Assembly (NCBI RefSeq): GCF_035083965.1 | Contig: NC_089722.1 | Span: 24,860,142 to 24,924,141, forward strand | Length of the DNA stretch: 64,000 bases | Direction: 5' to 3' | Source: Branchiostoma lanceolatum | Lineage: Eukaryota; Chordata; Leptocardii; Amphioxiformes; Branchiostomatidae | In this document: piece by piece, positions 52,693 through 64,000 of the stretch | Position numbering within the stretch: the first letter of the stretch is position 1 | How the letters are laid out: each line of letters begins with the position of its first letter | The notes under the pieces: generated by a model | The model's input: the letters and a program-made list of their open reading frames with translations, nothing else | The model's database searches: none | Told to the model about the DNA's origin: nothing | Position numbers and translations under genes: made by a program

Positions 52693-53175
52693 TTAAGGTG
52701 GCAGTACACAGTATTTGTCCGCGACCCCCGGGGTCTATGACGCGGGGTAAGAAAATAGTGCGCACTAAATCGTGGACCGCATGTATACACTTAAACGTGA
52801 AAGCCAGCGAGGCATGAATTTTACTGAATGATAGCATAATAAGTCGGCATTTCGATCGTATGAGTAAGATTGTGAAGCTTGCCGATTCGGTGTATACATG
52901 CGCGTGACCTTTGCAGCAGCCAGCCTGGGTGAGTCGGCTGCAGTTCGTATGACCTCGCATGACCCCATTCCAAAGAGGGCGCCAGAACGTAAAAAAACCA
53001 CAACTTTTTTTTGTTTTCAGTTATATTGTAGAATGTACCCTCAATTTAAACATATCCATTTGTCGTGCTTCAGAAATGCACCGTACTATATTTTTTTCGG
53101 CGTCGACCTCAGTCAGTTTGTGGTCCTTAACTATAGAAATCCCCATAGGCGAAATACTGTGTTCTGCCACCTTAA
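52693..53175. mobile_element. Non-autonomous DNA transposon with TTAA ends
   Basis: A 483-bp element bounded by TTAA on both sides, with long inverted ends: TTAAGGTGGCAGTACACAGT on the left, and on the right the complement of TTAAGGTGGCAGAACACAGT. TTAA duplication is typical of piggyBac-type transposition, but the terminal bases are not the usual CCC, so the superfamily is only suggested. No transposase. Confidence 0.75.
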
Positions 53176-53189
53176 ATTCAACAATACAT

Positions 53190-53920
53190 AGAGTCCATTC
53201 CAAGTCACCGCGAGGGTTGTTATTGTCAGAATTTAGAACTATTTTCAAGTTATTGTTATTATTTGTGTAAGAGATTTGATACTTTTGAAATATTTTGAAT
53301 GTGATTTAAACTTTCTAAATATTTCTTAAGTTTTCTAAAACTTTACAAATATTCATGATGTAGAATATGATGTTAACAATGGTTTCTAAATAATGGTAAC
53401 AGCATTCTACCATTATTTACAATTTTTTACAATTTCTTACCATTTTCTACCATTATTTGTAACATCTCTATAAATAGGTCAGAGGGCTGGGAAGAAAGTA
53501 ATTCACACATCCTTACGAAGTTTAGGGAAGAATGCTTTCCACAAAGGACCGAGCGGTGTCCTGCAGTGAAGTCTAAAGATGTACAAAGGCAGACAGAAGG
53601 GCCAGATTGGCACCTACTTTAATGGGGGCAATCACCATTCTACCATTGATGACCATTTTCTACCATTTCTTGTTAATATTTCTAAAAGTTAAATAATCAC
53701 GTAGATGTTTAGAAATTATTACAAATAAAGAGGTTTTTGTGCAGTTACTTTCAAAATATTTCTAAATTATCTAATTAAATTCAAATAAATTCATATTTTT
53801 GTATTTTATCTTTTAGAAAAATTTAGAACTATTGTCAGTCAGATATTCTTTTATTAGAAATTTTTCAAAATGATTACAAATATTATTATAAAACCCTCGC
53901 GGTGACTCGGAATGGACTCT
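53190..53920. mobile_element. 731-bp MITE with about 29-bp inverted ends and ATACAT target duplication
   Basis: Ends AGAGTCCATTCCAAGTCACC... and the complement of AGAGTCCATTCCGAGTCACC..., both continuing into CGCGAGGGTT. ATACAT is repeated directly on each side. The interior is AT-rich, with many accatt and ttctaccatt motifs and no coding capacity. Confidence 0.8.
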
Positions 53921-55186
53921 ATACATGTAACTAAGGAGGCTGCTATCTTGGTCCATACTTTTAATATATCATGCCTTCATCAAATGTTCATTTACTATGG
54001 AGACAACAAGTATACCCATACATATGTACCAATTTGGGCTGAACTTTGATAATTGCAATGTTCTCAGGTATAAATTGGGATCCAAGATTTATGATAATAC
54101 TGTATGAGTTGATCAGGTTGAAGACTTGAAGTTGAATAAATCATGTAATGGTATCAATCTCTGATTTTTAGAGAACTGAAGCCTGAATGATGAGACAATA
54201 GATAGATAAATTGATGTATAAATTCATACATATCCCAATATCTATATCAATCTGTATAGCTAGATAATCAAAGTCAATAATCCATCCATCTAGGTTCAAA
54301 ATGTATCTTTATACAATAAACATCTACCTCTATCTATCTCATTTATTCGTTCTTTATATATATTCATATATGCACTACATTATAGAGGTAGTCTGGTCAG
54401 TAGTGGACAGTGGAATGAATGAGGATGGTATATCGAAGAGGGTCGCTAGGCTACGTTTGTGACTTTCTGTTTCTTTGTGCTACCCTCGGTGCCAGACTCT
54501 TGCGGGGACGGCAGAGCATTTCTCCGGCAGCCCAGACATTCATGTCCACCGACCTAAATAACCGTTGGGAGGGGGGGGGGGGGGATCCAGAGTTGTCAGC
54601 CAGCCGGAGCATAACTGCCTGGGCTGCCGAAGTAATTCTCTGCCGGCCCCGCGAGACTATAGCACCCAAGTTGATTTTGTCCAGTCCTAAAGGTGTCTAC
54701 TGTCACAGAGACAGAGCCCATCAAAAATATCAATGGATTAGCAAGAGCATAAAGGTAACCACCATAGAATGTTCGCGTCCATGCAACATTCATATACAGA
54801 CGCAGACAGGAACGATACCTAGCGATATTTTCCCAAACCACATACCCCATTGAGAGAGTTTGGGAAAAGTTGCAACTGTACATGTTTCGATATCCAATGA
54901 AGATAACACAATGTCGGTGTCTAGCACTGCAACGTTTGGATTTCATCTTCTCCTCGACCGGATTAGAAAGAGAAATGCATGTAGTATGAACAATTTGGGT
55001 GTTATTTGTTACGTTATTTGGGTGTTGACATTTGTCAATTATGTCTATAATGCAAAAATATCCTGGTCGTTTAATTGTACGCTTAGTTACGCAAAATATA
55101 GTAATACGATTGCATGATTTTGCTCATAAACGGCATTGCTTTGCTTTTTTGGATCTGCAGAAAACATATAAGACATTCATCTATTG
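53921..55186 (+). pseudogene. Relic of a fourth CMBL unit (last codons and 3' flank only)
   Basis: Starts at tacatgtaactaaggaggct, which matches the end of copy 3 (tacatgtgatcaaggaggtt; Tyr-Met-stop). It continues along the 3' flank shared by the array (tcaatctctgatttttagag, gatgagacaata, gtctggtcagtagtggacag, ggctacg, cagaaaacatataagacatt). The rest of the gene is missing, and transposon ends lie at the break. Confidence 0.7.
54488..54666. mobile_element. MITE with about 48-bp imperfect inverted ends
   Basis: Left arm ggtgccagactcttgcgggg ... ggcagcccag and right arm ctgggctgccg ... cgcgagactatagcacc are imperfect reverse complements, with a poly-G run in the middle. It is inserted in the 3' flank of the fourth-unit relic; the matching places in units 1 and 2 lack it. 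Confidence 0.7.
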
Positions 55187-55667
55187 GTGAAAAAAAGTAC
55201 AACCTTGACCTATACCTCGTGATCGACAGCGCAGGCACCAACCTCTCCACGGCGAAAAGTTCTATTTGGAAGTTTTCCAGGTGCCAACTCTGTCCGTCCC
55301 AGGAGCCATCGACCGTGCATTTTGCTGACACTTCGTTTGATCGATTATCATTGATAAAGGTCGTAATCTCATCTCGGCTTTCAGGCCCGTTCGAAAAACA
55401 TCGATCAATCAATAGGAGGTACCCCCGGGGGAGTGGACACAGGCCTTAGATGGTCTGAGTTGGACCAGGTGAGGTATCGAACATGTAACATCCGTGAGGG
55501 AGGGGGTGGCGTTGGATTCCGTTTCTATCTAGTTTAACTGTGCAAGGTTGGAATTGGTGAATATTTCAGGTGCTACTGTAGCACGTCCAGAGAGCTACAT
55601 CAGTAAAGGTTACTATGTGCCAAGCAATGTTGACTAAATCACGAAACCTAGGTTTTATATAGTCCGC

Positions 55668-55795
55668 TAGCCTGTGTTTACACAATCATCTCGCTCACTG
55701 GGGTTAATGACCCCCTCCCCCAAGACAGGGAGCGGTGACCGTTGGGTCGGACCAGCCGCTAGGAGCGCGATTTAGTCAGGCTATCTAGTCCGCTA
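55668..55795. mobile_element. Small MITE with TAGCCTG/CAGGCTA ends and long direct flank
   Basis: Inverted ends tagcctg and caggcta enclose a GC-rich interior. TAGTCCGCTA is repeated on both sides, consistent with a target duplication of about 8-10 bp. Related gactaaatcacg motifs recur at 55632 and 56152. Confidence 0.5.
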
Positions 55796-57169
55796 TGTCC
55801 GTCTATTTTTTTCGTAATTCTAGCTCTGGCTCGCATTCTTTCCACCCATCTACTCACTGATCCCCCATGCCAGCTTCCTCACCCCGTCCCTTACTTCAGC
55901 TTACCTTCAAAGCGTCCAAAACTTCTCGCCAGCCTTTTTGCAGGAATGTCACCCAAGATGATCGATATTGATCGATTAGTCCATTATACATATGCGTGTC
56001 GTTGTCGCCAGTTTTAATTTTATCAAGGTTCCATTTGATCTGAATGAGTAGAAGCAGATCGGACGTGTACTCTCATTTTTGGCTGCACTCCTCTTTAAAG
56101 GAACCATTGGCATTGACATTGAGTTGGATGTTGTAGGTAATTTCGACTAGGCTGACTAAATCACGCTCCTCTTGCAGTCCTGCCTCTGGTCAAGGTAGCA
56201 AGCCTAATATAGCCCGACAGCGAGGGATTAATTGTAACACGATGATGTGAGAATAAATCTTTGTTTCCTTTCTTGAATAACAAACGGACTCCCAATCATA
56301 GAAATGATCCGGTGCTAGTCGAAACACAACAGTCATTTTTGATGTACATGTAACTGGCCGCAGTGGTTGCGCCAACAAAGATTGTTAATCCGTTCTACAG
56401 CCATGTCATAACGTGTTTGTCAGAGAGTACAGTAACACTATGTGCGCTTTGACATTCTCAGGGCCACGCCACACCCGTCAATCATGAAATCAAAAGGTTG
56501 AAATAGGTGGTAAAACAAGCGAGTTTCCCGGTGTACAGCCCGATGCCGGCCCGCAACGCCGTCGGATCGATGGATCGACCGTGACTTCGTGCCGAAAGTA
56601 AACTTTCCTCCAACCGACCTGTCAGGCGAAGTGATCGATCAGTATTGATCTGCTCATTATTCCATCGCCAGCTGACATTTCCAACCAGGTCCGTTTCATC
56701 CATCATCCTCGGCGGCATGATTAAAATTGATTTGCTGTAATTATGCCGTGGCGCTAGAATTTCTTCTGAAGGCTTGACCTGTCGATACTTCGATTGGATA
56801 TCTGCGCCGCGGCTGGGATTGTGTTAGCAGACATAGCGGTCATTTGTACACGGAGAAGGACAAAAACAAAGTTCTCAGTTCAGTCGAGTACATTCGCGCA
56901 ATTCCTTTACAACGTAACGTGGACGAAAGTTTTTGTTGCAAAATTCTGTTGATGCATCATACAAGTGCAACTTTGGAAGAAATTCTATGTAATGAATTTA
57001 TGATAATTTGTGTTTATGTCCGCGAAATGTTAATGCCAGTAACAGGGCAAACACAACTAACAAAGACAATGACAAGTAGGGACATGTGGCTACGGATAAC
57101 AGCTGCTGATTAACTAAATCTACATTCATTGCGTTTGAACAAAATTCTTTTTGGCAGCAGTGGAAGAAG

Positions 57170-57363
57170 TCTAGCCTCTACCAGGCTCCGCGGGATGGCT
57201 GGAAAAATAGTAGAAATTGGCCGTAATAGAGTGAATAGTGTGCCAAGGGAGGATGGCAGACTGTCCTCTCTCCGTAGCTAACTCCCTTGGCACACTATTC
57301 ACTCTATTACGGCCAATTTCTACTATTTTTCCAGCCATCCCGCGGAGCCTGGTAGAGGCTAGA
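57170..57363. mobile_element. Perfect long hairpin (81-bp arms, 32-bp loop)
   Basis: Arms 57170-57250 and 57283-57363 are exact reverse complements, beginning tctagcctctaccaggctcc. AGAAG abuts both outer ends, a possible 5-bp target duplication. Non-coding. The perfect arms indicate a very recent insertion or repair of one arm from the other. Confidence 0.85.
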
Positions 57364-58757
57364 AGAAGTCGACGTTTAGTCCAAATTTTTCATAATACAT
57401 GGATTCTGTGATTTTGTCAGAATTGACAACTTTATTTTGACATGACACGCTTTATCTACTTGAATTGCGAATTGTGATTGATACTTTCAGTTAATTCTGC
57501 TGTGTCCTTAAGGCGTTATTATTTTCAAGTTTAAATCCACACCGTCATGAGTGCGAATTCTACCGATTTGTGCATCTCAGCTTGCACTTGCCGGTAGTCC
57601 ACCGGGATTGTCGATCATTTGGATATGGAGATGGCATGGCACTATCCACTGACCCTCTCTCAGAGACCCATACTTCCCTCCTACACTTGGTTCTAGGCCT
57701 CCGGATGTCAACTTAAAGCTTTAAGAGCTATGGATGCATTACCTAAAAGAAGTAAACACGCAACTATTACTAACGGAACATTCCTTAAAGCAGAACTAAA
57801 GATAACTAGCTCTATCTCGGTGTCGCAGTCAGTCCAGAACGTCTAAGCCGGGGATACAGTCGTCCTGGGGCGGAGATTAACGCTTTGCGTTGTGCATGGG
57901 AACAAGATAGGTTCTTAGGATACCCACAGGAGGGTCTAAATGGGCCTATAGAGCACGTCTACAAACTGTGGTAGGACGACGGTGATCATATGTAAACGGC
58001 TACATACGTAACTTCGGCATGCGTGTGACTAGTCATATCAAATTATCTATGACCATTGATCACCGGCTTGCATAATGTGCCTTTGAAGCAATAAAAGAGA
58101 AAAATAGTGATAACGTATCTATAAAAAAGATCAAGTTTTGATAGCTCGTTATTATATACTAAGGAATGCGCATAGACAAAAACAACATATATGAACGCTT
58201 TATAGGAAACAAAACTTTCTTTTTACCGTTGTCCTCTATAATAGGTGTGTCGAACACAGATTCGCCCTTGAGAAAGTCATTTACACAGCACGACTGAACA
58301 ACCAGACCGCCTGGGGAGCCGTCACGTGATCGATAGGGATGATTTGCGCGCCAAGCTAATGATTGAGTCCGGCCCCCCTAACGACCATTAAGTAAGCACT
58401 ACTGTAATGGTCAAACAGCAAAAATATACAAGCAAGCTTATCGCCAGAGCTGCGACTCAGGGTCGTTTTTAAACTCGGCGTGGGTGAAGCCGTGAGGAAA
58501 ATGTTAGACGGTACAATGTACCTCCCATCCGCCATTTCAAAATTTGTCTATCTTTATTTTCAGTACAGACGGCTATGATGGTCTCAATTCCCGACAAGTA
58601 GATATTCCTAAACATCACAATGATGCATATTAATTTCAATTCAATTGTATAAAAAAAATCAAGGAAAGTAACCGGCAAACTACTTCACATTGCAAGAGAG
58701 GGAGTTTAAACGCCATCAGGTTAAAAATATCTACAGCATAGAGACGGAGAGAGAAGA

Positions 58758-58861
<104 letters not shown>

Positions 58862-59917
58862 CAGTGAATAGAAATGAGAGAGAGAGATGGAGATGCAGCT
58901 GCATGCGTATATACAGACCACAAGGCATATACAGTATTTCTTGCACAGGGTGAAAGCGGTAGTACACACAGATATCTGATAATGTAGACGATCTACACTC
59001 GCGAAAACTATATTAAACATTGTCCCGTCGGGCATATCAGAACTCGGGTTTTGTTCTGGATTATGAAATAAGATCAACGCCTGTGTGACTAGTGCAAGGC
59101 ATAGTAGGCCAGTACATTTTTATCTAAACGCACTGTTACATGCTGAAGATGAGAACTAAGATCTGTATGTAGCACTGGAGGGTTGTAGTCAATGCATCAT
59201 GTATAGAAGTGTCTACTTCGCATCAAGATCAGTTGTATCGGTATATATATATCAACCATTGTATTGTGTCACAGTTTAAAGTTTTAGATATGGAGCAATC
59301 ACCATTAATGCAAAGCGGTTCTTTGTCGTGGGATGTATGCCAATCCTAATATGTTATCTCATAAAGAAAATATGAATTCTAACTAGGAATTTTCAGATTC
59401 AGTACCACATAACGTTACCACGTTTTGCGTGGTGCTACTAAATACGGGTGATCATTTGTTGGAGGTGTGGCTCTCTAGTATAATCTTTCAGTTTAATTGT
59501 TTGTCTGTTTTATAACGGTAACGTTATTGTCTTGCAAAAGTTATTTCAAAAGTTTTAAATATTCGTACCTTACTTGGTTACTTGTGTCTGTTGAATTTCT
59601 GGAATACATGTTCAGCGTCCAACCTTAATGTTGGAATCAATGCTTTCATTCATTCAATTTTTATTTACTAGTTTGTGCCTAGATTGTTTACTTAGAACTT
59701 TTCTTGATTTATTGTAATTTTCTCAAGGAGTTCAATTATGCGATTTTCATCTCTAATTCATATTGATTAGGGACAGTCAGAATTCTTTCACGCGATCTGT
59801 AACTTTATCAAAGAAAGTTGCAATCCAAAATGCTGAAATGATATAATCCATGCTGCCCCTCCCCGCGCAAATGTAGGAGTGGTCCGGTCTGATATTGACA
59901 ATTGCCAAATCGCCAAC

Positions 59918-59983
59918 ATGGCGGCGGGGAGCGCGACGTCCATGTTGGAATATTGGAAACAGTTCGATCTACACCAATTCCAG
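59918..59983 (+). CDS. CUX: Cux (cut homeobox) transcription factor, first coding exon
   Basis: The exon encodes MAAGSATSMLEYWKQFDLHQ then FQ and ends at a strong donor CAG|GTGAGT. Human CUX1 begins [20 protein letters not shown], and the match of the YWK-x-FDL core, position and exon end is diagnostic. The N-terminus is shared by the homeodomain protein and by the CASP Golgi coiled-coil isoform in vertebrates. The coiled coil, cut repeats and homeodomain must lie beyond the right edge. The start context caacATGGCGGCGG is itself YY1-like. Confidence 0.85.
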
Positions 59984-62900
59984 GTGAGTTTTGCTTCCTC
60001 CTTATCCTCTACACTTCTTCCCCGGTGCTTTCTTTAAGTCGTGATCCAAAACGGTGGTCCCTAAAACTTTGTTTTCTGCGAATTTTCTTCCTAGAAATTG
60101 ATAGCTATCAGCTATGGATCAATCAATTAGAAGCCAACATGGCGCGTTTGTTGTGAGTGCAGGCTTTTGTTTGCTGACGGGGGATTCCCTGCATTATCAG
60201 GCTGGTTTGTGTTGCTGCATTGCCGCTATTGCTACAGGAGTATAATGATTAGTTTTACCTAATGATGATTAAGTCACAGCGTTTCTGAGAAGTGTTTTAG
60301 ATGGAAAACAAACCGCGAAAATCTGGCACGGAGAAGTCGCCAGGCCGTCGGACTCGGGAAATTGTTGCGAGAGGGAGGGGGGATCATTTTTGGCAACTCT
60401 TTTCATCGGAAATCGCACTTTCTTTGCACTAGTTGACACCCTTCTTAGTGATCTGTTAATGTGTGGAGTTGTCGCACGATACGGGAAGCAGAGAGAGCTC
60501 ACGGTAGTTCAATGTCAAAGGAAAGTTGTGCGTACTGTGTAGTATAATGATTGCGCACACAGAGCGCTGATATTTATGAAGTGGACAAGACGCACAGAAC
60601 GAGACTTAAAACTCAGGCCGAAAAACCGGGCCGCCTAGGAGATGTCATGCAGTCCACTTGAGCTGACGTGGCAGCTATGGGGACAAGGATCTACAATCTA
60701 CTGCCATTCTACAATCTACTGCCAAGACTATTTGTATAGACCCCAATGTTTACATTGTAAAGTACACTATCTTCCAGCAAATGTCACTATCTTCCAGCAA
60801 ATGCATGTACACGATAACTGCATACAAATAAGGAAGTGCAAGAATGACGCCCAGTAAATTTAAGTACATAATGGAATGTTAAGTGTGTTTAAGTTGCTAA
60901 CTAGATATTTTAGATACATGTGATTAACTGATATATCCAATAAAAAATGGTGAATTATCAGGTTTTCAAGTAGCTTGTAGTATGGCAGCTTCGCTACAGC
61001 AAGTGTGTTTTCAGCCAACCATATACTTTCACCGTTACTTGATAAGTGTGTTGGGTTCTTTACATGCAGAGGTTTGACACCCCCTTACATGGGACTGCCA
61101 GCTTAAAAGCTACGTCCTCATCAAAAAGGATGGATGCATTATGAAGAAGAATCCAATACAGTACTAGTTGTACTCAAACCAAGTAGCGCTGAAACCTCCG
61201 CCCTCTAGATTCATGGATTTTAATTCATATGTAATATCATTAGGATTATTAATTGTCCTGCATGTGTGTATGTACATGCAGTGTTGGGATCAATGCTGAA
61301 AAAGTGTCAATTAACAGCTTTTTACCATAAGAGAGATTAAGACACGAGAAACTGTAAAATTTCTGAATACTGTATTTTTCCAAGCTGTCAACTATCAGTT
61401 ATTGTTGATGACTGTTTAAGGCTAGAACAGTGGCTGGAATTAAGATATTAATCTGAATTGTCCATTACAAGGTAATTTGCCAACATACTTGCAATTGTAT
61501 TACAGTATACTGAAATGACCATTTGTTTGACCCCATTTTTAAGAATTTAAACTATTAAAAGTTAATGTAACTTTCTTGACTTGTTATTGCAAGTAGTTTC
61601 TTAGACTTTTTATTCTCTGATATTATTGTGGCAGAAAAAATTGTATGCATCAACAGAAAGGAACAATTTTCAGCAAGTTGCAGACATGGTATGCTGAATA
61701 TTAAGCTGAAGGGTTGATTACTAGTAATATTCCCAGCTTTGAATTAAGTCCTCATGAATGTACAATTAGTCTCACAGTAGATATGAATGGGTTGATCTTT
61801 TGACATGTAAACTGGAACGAATATCTAATGTTGTTCTCATGGATTGACAGACTGCACAAAGGTTCTGTCCCAAGGCTTTGTTGTCTAGACAAAAAGGTTT
61901 TTAGCACATATGATTTATGAAATGGGATCAAGAATTGATAATGAAATTTGATTTTCAGCAAGTTGCAGACAAGTATTGGTTTATCTGTTATCACATTTAC
62001 CGCCCCACCCCACATCCCAAATAAAGATTTTAAATTAAAAATCTGGGAATCCTAGCAGGACCCTGTCACATATGTCAAGTTTGTTGTCATAAACATAATT
62101 GAATGATTCTTGTGTTAGTAAGATTAAGTGACAGCAAAAATAGAAGAAATTCATTCTTGTATGTACATTATGTGTCCTGTTTACATGACGAAAGTTATGT
62201 TCCTGTTACTAGTGTTAGTTTTGTATACATAAACATGTATAGATGCTGTTCAAAAAGGCCTCGATGTACAATGTACATGTATGTATGTATACTGTTATTA
62301 AGCTTTGTGGTCTGTGCAACAAATCTAATATGCATTTATATCCAGTTATCTGTTTTTCATTCCCCACATGCCCAGAGTTTGATGGTCGGGGCATATGTAT
62401 GGTACATTGCCTCGGAAGTCCTTCAAAGCTGGTGGGAAGGACAAAATATCAATTTCTCTGTCATTGCCAAACGTTGAAATTTATAGGTCTCAGGAAATAG
62501 CCAGTATTAATGTCAGTGATGCATGCCCGTCGATGGGGAACCCTCAATATTGGCAATTTTGGGAGGTGTGACATGAATGAAAATTGCCGGTAGATTTATA
62601 GCCAAGTACTCCGACCAAAGTTATGATAACTCTGTGAGGCATTACCAAGGAAATTGTATTGCAATTATGATTAGTATGCTGGGGCTATAGCCGCACAGTA
62701 ATGGCCTAACTAAAAGTTCCTCTTGGCAATAAATAAAGTAGATGAGATAGAAGGTGTGTGTAGTAATAACTATGATGATCAGAGCTCTCTATCTATGGTG
62801 TTCCTGTGTTTGATATGATCTAATAGTCCAGGTACACCACTCCGAGAATACTGTAGCTTTAATGGGGTGATTTGAATCAAATTGGGTTCGAGTTAAGATG

Positions 62901-64000
62901 CATTGGTCGTCAATGTGAAATGTATGGAAGTTGTGTCTGGAAGAAAAACTTCATTGTAGAACTAGAAGCTGTAGGTCACAGAAACGGCTCTACAGTCATC
63001 CCTGTATATATACCAGTCCAATGTGAAGCGTCGTATACTGAATATCTACAAATGGAACAGTAAAATCCTGAAGTCCACAAAGTACTTTGAAGTATTCTTG
63101 AAAGGGATGTACCGACAAGGCAGAAACCCATTTAACTTATTTTAAGATTCAACTAGACATTTGTAGGCCAAGAAACAAAGTGTAACATAAGTTTCCAGAT
63201 GTTTGCCCTTCTAGTTTTCGGCCGCCACATTTATCTTCTACCAAAGCCTTGGAAATGATCAAACTTCAAAGAGCCAAGAACTCTGAAGTGTGCTTGCTCA
63301 TATTCATGATCTTTAATTTGTAGTATCCATTGTCCTTGAAGATTAAAAGAAAAAAGAAACGAGCGTTCACTTTCAGTGATACTGTGATAGTGATACTGTT
63401 TTCATGTTGATCGTCCAGTTCACCATTACAGGTATTTTTCGAATCAGAAAACAAATTGCATTGTTGTAACCTTACCTTGTAGGCACTTTTGGAGAGGACC
63501 AATTTGGACTCCTGAAAGGAAAAATGCCCCAATAAGAGGAGTCCCTTTCCCCCAATTTGTCTAATTGACTAATGTTTGTAGAATCATATTTCTGTCTCAG
63601 ATGTGGAATGATAGATGAGGACAGGTGCTGTACATAGGCTACACAGGTCAGAGACCCTCACATTTGCCATGTGGTGTGTGCCCCTAATTACCAGCAGAGT
63701 ACTGTTCTTTGATATTTATGGTGATAAATATTTTTCTGAAAGGAATTTTGGTCAGGACCTGTTTTCTCCCAAGAAGGACGAGAGATGTTCACTTTACCAG
63801 AACTGGACCGGCTTTGTTTAATTGGTAAATTATACTCTGACTGTCTGAAAACTGTGTTGTTTCTGGACAGAACAGTCCATTGGGGCAGGGGGGGGGGCTT
63901 GTATTATTCCAGTCACAGAAGTTTATGCCAGTGTCAGCTCCAATGATACATTATTATAGCTACACAAATCAAGTGTAAGAAATATAGGAAATGTGTTTTT
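59984..64000 (+). other. Start of the large first intron of Cux
   Basis: No further Cux exon, RNA gene or clear transposon was recognised in these 4 kb. Long first introns are typical of vertebrate CUX1 and CUX2. Confidence 0.5.

Noticed and set aside
62872-63063. Possible second Cux exon or small gene
   Set aside because: The translation bears no resemblance to the CUX coiled-coil sequence expected after exon 1 and has no flanking splice consensus.

Overview
The window reads as invertebrate chordate nuclear DNA, most likely amphioxus (Branchiostoma). Genes are compact and intron-rich with GT-AG splicing, coding exons match vertebrate proteins closely, and introns and spacers are full of small palindromic DNA elements. 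The species is inferred, not proven. Genes were reconstructed by hand by joining exons at consensus splice sites; each complete model closes in frame at a length close to its human relative.

Layout. 1-9,324 (-): first seven coding exons of a USP32-type ubiquitin protease, running off the left edge. 10,361-12,610 (-): CHCHD2/10. 13,577-15,841 (-): ARL6IP4, an RS-rich nuclear protein, head-to-head with POP5 (+, 16,730-18,827), a subunit of RNase P/MRP. 19,568-25,800 (-): TYW1 in 16 exons, head-to-head with SBDS (+, 26,172-28,609) across a 371-bp shared promoter. 30,415-31,867 and 34,378-37,002 (-): two Rolling stone-like membrane proteins in tandem. 39.5-52.7 kb (+): three complete tandem copies of carboxymethylenebutenolidase (CMBL), then a 3' relic of a fourth. 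59,918 (+): first coding exon of a Cux (cut homeobox) gene whose first intron fills the rest.

Many of the genes serve RNA and translation: POP5 (tRNA 5' processing), TYW1 (wybutosine in tRNA-Phe), SBDS (60S ribosome maturation) and ARL6IP4 (splicing-associated). I see no operon-like coupling, but two divergent pairs share promoters. The TYW1/SBDS pair is also adjacent in human, and the human relatives of many genes here lie on chromosomes 7 and 12q24.

The most unusual signals are mobile or repetitive. A family of roughly 26-34 bp palindromic insertions (CAAGGAGG...CCTCCTTG) has 7-bp target duplications at two of three sites. Two nearly identical copies of a 5S-rRNA-headed SINE are present, one with an empty paralogous site inside the CMBL array. 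Other items are several foldback MITEs, one with 81-bp perfect arms, and an SBDS 3'UTR holding tandem copies of the gene's own coding end. No retroviral or other capsid-bearing element was recognised.
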